Under the pieces are notes generated by a model. That model searched no databases. It saw nothing but the letters and a program-made list of their open reading frames with translations, and was not told the DNA's origin. Below, in pieces: positions 61,601 through 64,000 of a DNA stretch of 64,000 bases. A program made the position numbers and the translations under genes. This stretch comes from Corallococcus soli. Lineage in GTDB: Bacteria > Myxococcota > Myxococcia > Myxococcales > Myxococcaceae. How positions within the stretch are numbered: position 1 is the first letter of the stretch; the number at the start of each line of letters is the position of its first letter. The stretch spans positions 558,001-622,000 of the forward strand of contig NZ_JAAIYO010000002.1 in assembly GCF_014930455.1 (NCBI RefSeq), in the 5' to 3' direction.

Positions 61601-62050
61601 ATGCTCTACAAAGTGACCCCGATGATGGTCCCGGTGGCGCCCGAGAAGGAAAAGGCGCGTGAGCCGGGGCAGCCTCGCAAGCGGCGCAAGTCCTCCGTCT
61701 ACGACGCGGACGGCCACGAGGTGCTCATCTCGCTGATGTGCCTGAAGTGCAAGACGCTCAGGCCGCTGGCGCAGTTCGGGCTGCGCAAGATGGCGGATGG
61801 CGCCATCCGCAACCAGCCCTGGTGCCGGGGTTGCCGCTCGGGCGCGGGCACGAAGAAGCCCAAGAAGGACGAGGCCCAGGCGGCCGCCACGAAGGTCGTG
61901 GCGGCGGTCACCGTGGAGCCCGTGCTCCAGGTCGTCGTCTCCGCCGTGCCGCTCGACGTGGCGCCGGTGGAGCCCACGCTCGTGGAGTTGAGCGCGGCGG
62001 TCCACGACGCGGCCGACGACACCGACGCGACGGCCACCGCCCCGGTCTGA
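61601..62050 (+). CDS. Small zinc-ribbon protein of unknown function
   Basis: 149 residues from ATG 61601, with GGGAGGGACAGAG before it (GTG 61586 is the alternative). A basic stretch PRKRRKSSVY leads into LMCLKCKTLRPLAQFGLRKM and CRGCRSG, giving two CxxC pairs about 26 residues apart: a zinc ribbon of the type that often binds nucleic acid. The C-terminal half is Ala/Val/Asp-rich and acidic, probably disordered. No signal peptide. Preceded by the structured intergenic element. Confidence 0.7.
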   Translation: MLYKVTPMMVPVAPEKEKAREPGQPRKRRKSSVYDADGHEVLISLMCLKCKTLRPLAQFGLRKMADGAIRNQPWCRGCRSGAGTKKPKKDEAQAAATKVVAAVTVEPVLQVVVSAVPLDVAPVEPTLVELSAAVHDAADDTDATATAPV

Positions 62051-62067
62051 TCCACCGGCCGGGACGT

Positions 62068-62081
62068 CCCACCCGGGTGGG
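62068..62081. repeat. 14-base perfect palindrome
   Basis: CCCACCCGGGTGGG, a perfect inverted repeat just after the zinc-ribbon gene, in the 190-base convergent gap (62051-62240). Nothing else was recognised in that gap. It could be part of a terminator or a protein site. Confidence 0.35.
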
Positions 62082-62240
62082 GTGCGTGCTCGACGCGCGC
62101 GCCCCGCACGGGATGGATCCGCCCGGCGGTGCGTGCCTCCAGCCTTCAGCCTGCCGCTGACGGCCCCGGGATGATCCGCCGGGGGACCGCGGCAGGTGAG
62201 GCGCCCCGGTCCTCCAGGACGCCGTTGTCCGCGTCGTGGC

Positions 62241-64000
62241 TCAGGACAGCCGCAGGCCCGCCGGCAGGGTGTCGCCGAGCGCCCGCGCCTCGTCCGCGGC
62301 CTCCAGGGCCACCACCTCGCGCACCATCCGCACCCAGGTGTCGGACGCCTTGGCCGCGACGAGCGCCTGGGCGGTGCGCTCGCGCAGCTCCGGGTCCAGG
62401 TCGCGCGTGCGGTCGCCGGTGAGCCGCGCGAGCTGGGCGGCGGCGAAGGGCGCCCCGTCCACCTTGCGCAGGTCCAGCATCAGCAGCAGCTCCAGCCACG
62501 TCTCCGCAGTCTCCACGTCCACGACCTTGTGGCTGCTGCCGTAGAGCGGCACGCGCGCGCCCAGCCGGCCCAGGGCCCACGCCCACGGGCCGCCGGAGCG
62601 GGACTCGACCCTCAGTCGGGAAGCAATCCTCCGGCCGGCCTCCGTCTTGTCGCCGGGGGACAGGTGCTCCAGCGAGGCCACGGTGCGGACCATCTCGTCC
62701 AGGCCCTCCGGCTGGATGCCCTTGAGCTTCGCGGCCTGCGCGGGGGCCTCCAGCGGGATGCGCCGGGCCAGGTGCGGCTGGAGGTAGGTGAAGAGCTTCT
62801 GCTGCTGCGCTTCGGTGAGGCCGCCCGCGATGCGGCGCCACATCACCCAGAACTCCGTCCACACGGCCTTGTCCTGGTGGTGCTGCACCAGCGCGTCGAA
62901 GAGGCTGAAGGTCTGCTCCGCGCGCCAGCCGTCCAGCGGGTAGCCGAAGCCGGGGCGCAGGCAGAAGCCGGTGAGGCTGTAGAAGACGCGCTCGTGGTCG
63001 TCCGTGCGGCGGCGCTTGCTGGCCCCCGCGTACAGCGTGCTCCACAGCTCGCGCAGCACCGGCACGCGCCACGTGTCGCGCGGGCCCAGCACCTTCTCCA
63101 GCGTGCGCGACAGCTGCTTCACGTCCTTGGGGCCCAGCGGCAGCGGCTTGTTGCCGTAGACGCGCTCCACGTTGTCCTTCGCCTCGGCGAAGCGCGCGGG
63201 CATGGACTCCGTGACGGTCAGCTCGTGCGAGCCGCCGGTGCCGCGCAGCTCGAACTCCAGGCGCCAGCGCTCGTCCGCCACGTCGGACACGCAGAACAGC
63301 TCCAGCGTGCCAATCTCCGTGAGCGCCGCCTGCAGGTGCACCGGCACCTCCATCACCTTGCCCGCCGCGCCCTTGAGCAGCGTGTGGATGGGCGGCAGCG
63401 GCTTCAGGTCGTCCGCCAGGGGCACCAGGTCCCCCGGCTTGTCGATGCGGTCGCTCGTCGTGGAGTAGAGCGCGAACTGCACCGGCCGGCCCAGGGTGAG
63501 CGTGAAGGGGCGCTCGCCCAGGTCCACCTTCTGCCCCTCCTCGAAGCCGCGCGGGATGAGGCAGAGCGTGGGCTGCTCCGCGCTGTCCGCGCCGCGCTGG
63601 AGGCCCACGTAGTAGGCCCGCGCCGCGCCGCCGCCAATGCGCAGCCCATGCCCGCGCCGCACCAGGCCGTAGTACGCCGCGCCCCGGGCGACGGCCAGCT
63701 CCAGCGACTCATGCTTCAGCAGCGGGATGCGCGGCGCCTGCGGCCACCACGCGGACAGCGCGTCCACCAGCCGCGCGGAGATCTGGGGCGAGTTGAACAC
63801 GCCGCCGTTGAGCAGGATGGCGTCCGGGCGGGGCAGGGCGCCCTCCGTCGCGGGCGTCTCACCCAGCGCCGCGAAGCCCGCCGCCGCGTGCTGCGCGAGG
63901 AAGGCCGCCAGGTGGCGGGTGACGGCCGGATCCTGCACGTACGGAAGGCCCAGCTCCTGGAGCGCCATGCGCGCCGTGCGGCGGGGGCGCTCCCCGGCGG
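62241..64000 (-). CDS. Hsp70/DnaK-like protein, C-terminal part (5' end outside window)
   Basis: The frame is open to the window edge, so the first in-frame ATG (63968) is not the true start. The visible 586 residues begin within the actin-like ATPase domain (LPYVQDPAVTRHLAAFLAQH, AILLNGGVFNSP, KHESLELAVARGAAYYGLV, then the substrate-domain-like beta region) and continue with a long helical C-terminus of the type often annotated DUF3731 in Hsp70-like proteins. It differs from canonical DnaK in lacking an acidic lid end. Role as a chaperone is inference from the family. Convergent with the zinc-ribbon gene. Confidence 0.78.
   Translation of the reverse strand, partial: AGERPRRTARMALQELGLPYVQDPAVTRHLAAFLAQHAAAGFAALGETPATEGALPRPDAILLNGGVFNSPQISARLVDALSAWWPQAPRIPLLKHESLELAVARGAAYYGLVRRGHGLRIGGGAARAYYVGLQRGADSAEQPTLCLIPRGFEEGQKVDLGERPFTLTLGRPVQFALYSTTSDRIDKPGDLVPLADDLKPLPPIHTLLKGAAGKVMEVPVHLQAALTEIGTLELFCVSDVADERWRLEFELRGTGGSHELTVTESMPARFAEAKDNVERVYGNKPLPLGPKDVKQLSRTLEKVLGPRDTWRVPVLRELWSTLYAGASKRRRTDDHERVFYSLTGFCLRPGFGYPLDGWRAEQTFSLFDALVQHHQDKAVWTEFWVMWRRIAGGLTEAQQQKLFTYLQPHLARRIPLEAPAQAAKLKGIQPEGLDEMVRTVASLEHLSPGDKTEAGRRIASRLRVESRSGGPWAWALGRLGARVPLYGSSHKVVDVETAETWLELLLMLDLRKVDGAPFAAAQLARLTGDRTRDLDPELRERTAQALVAAKASDTWVRMVREVVALEAADEARALGDTLPAGLRLS

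Overview
The window is about 70% GC, densely coded and almost free of mobile DNA. It looks like a myxobacterial chromosome (Myxococcota, probably Myxococcaceae such as Corallococcus or Myxococcus). The evidence is a MYXO-CTERM sorting tail on a secreted phytase, a PEGA-domain Ser/Thr kinase, several degenerate GGDEF signalling proteins, a sigma-54/NtrC circuit, and gene families typical of that group. No tRNA, rRNA, IS element, prophage or CRISPR array was seen. The species call is inference.

Layout. 1-5646: the end of a UvrA-family gene, hemE, and a translationally coupled fadI-fadJ beta-oxidation pair with a perfect palindrome in front. 5746-9250: a cell-envelope sugar group (PIG-V-like membrane transferase, methyltransferase, YdjC/HpnK/NaxD-type deacetylase, polyprenyl-phosphate-type GT2). 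9309-13478: a diguanylate cyclase, then a receiver/histidine kinase and an NtrC-family regulator behind a near-consensus sigma-54 promoter. 13510-22875: rarA, nadK, a PEGA/TPR kinase, a YdcF-like protein, a 5'-nucleotidase, an MBL hydrolase coupled to coaD, a TetR regulator with a clear promoter/operator, and apt. 23186-32677: SWIM-SNF2 helicase, recN (with a candidate LexA box), PP2C phosphatase, M23 peptidase, a degenerate GGDEF protein and rlmM.

32845-40361 is a housekeeping block: secA, rpsB, tsf, pyrH, frr, followed by a second degenerate receiver-GGDEF protein coupled to frr. 40349-45904: frataxin, sixA, a lipoprotein, and a 1263-residue flavoprotein that joins GltD/NfnB-like and PyrK/NfnA-like modules in one chain. 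46090-58091: surface polysaccharide functions (methyltransferase, membrane proteins, a double GT4, a single GT4, gmd-rmd for GDP-6-deoxyhexose), with lipoproteins and a NADAR protein interspersed. 58229-61361: secreted phytase and a 5'-nucleotidase lipoprotein, probably organic-phosphate scavenging. 61389-61501: an intergenic segment that folds on paper into a three-stem junction, upstream of a small zinc-ribbon protein. The window ends inside an Hsp70-like gene.

The least explained items are the three-stem RNA candidate, the Nfn-like fusion, the two GGDEF proteins with destroyed active sites, and the GT2/deacetylase/GT-C set that resembles the Francisella lipid A aminosugar route. Protein families were assigned by reading motifs, not by database search.
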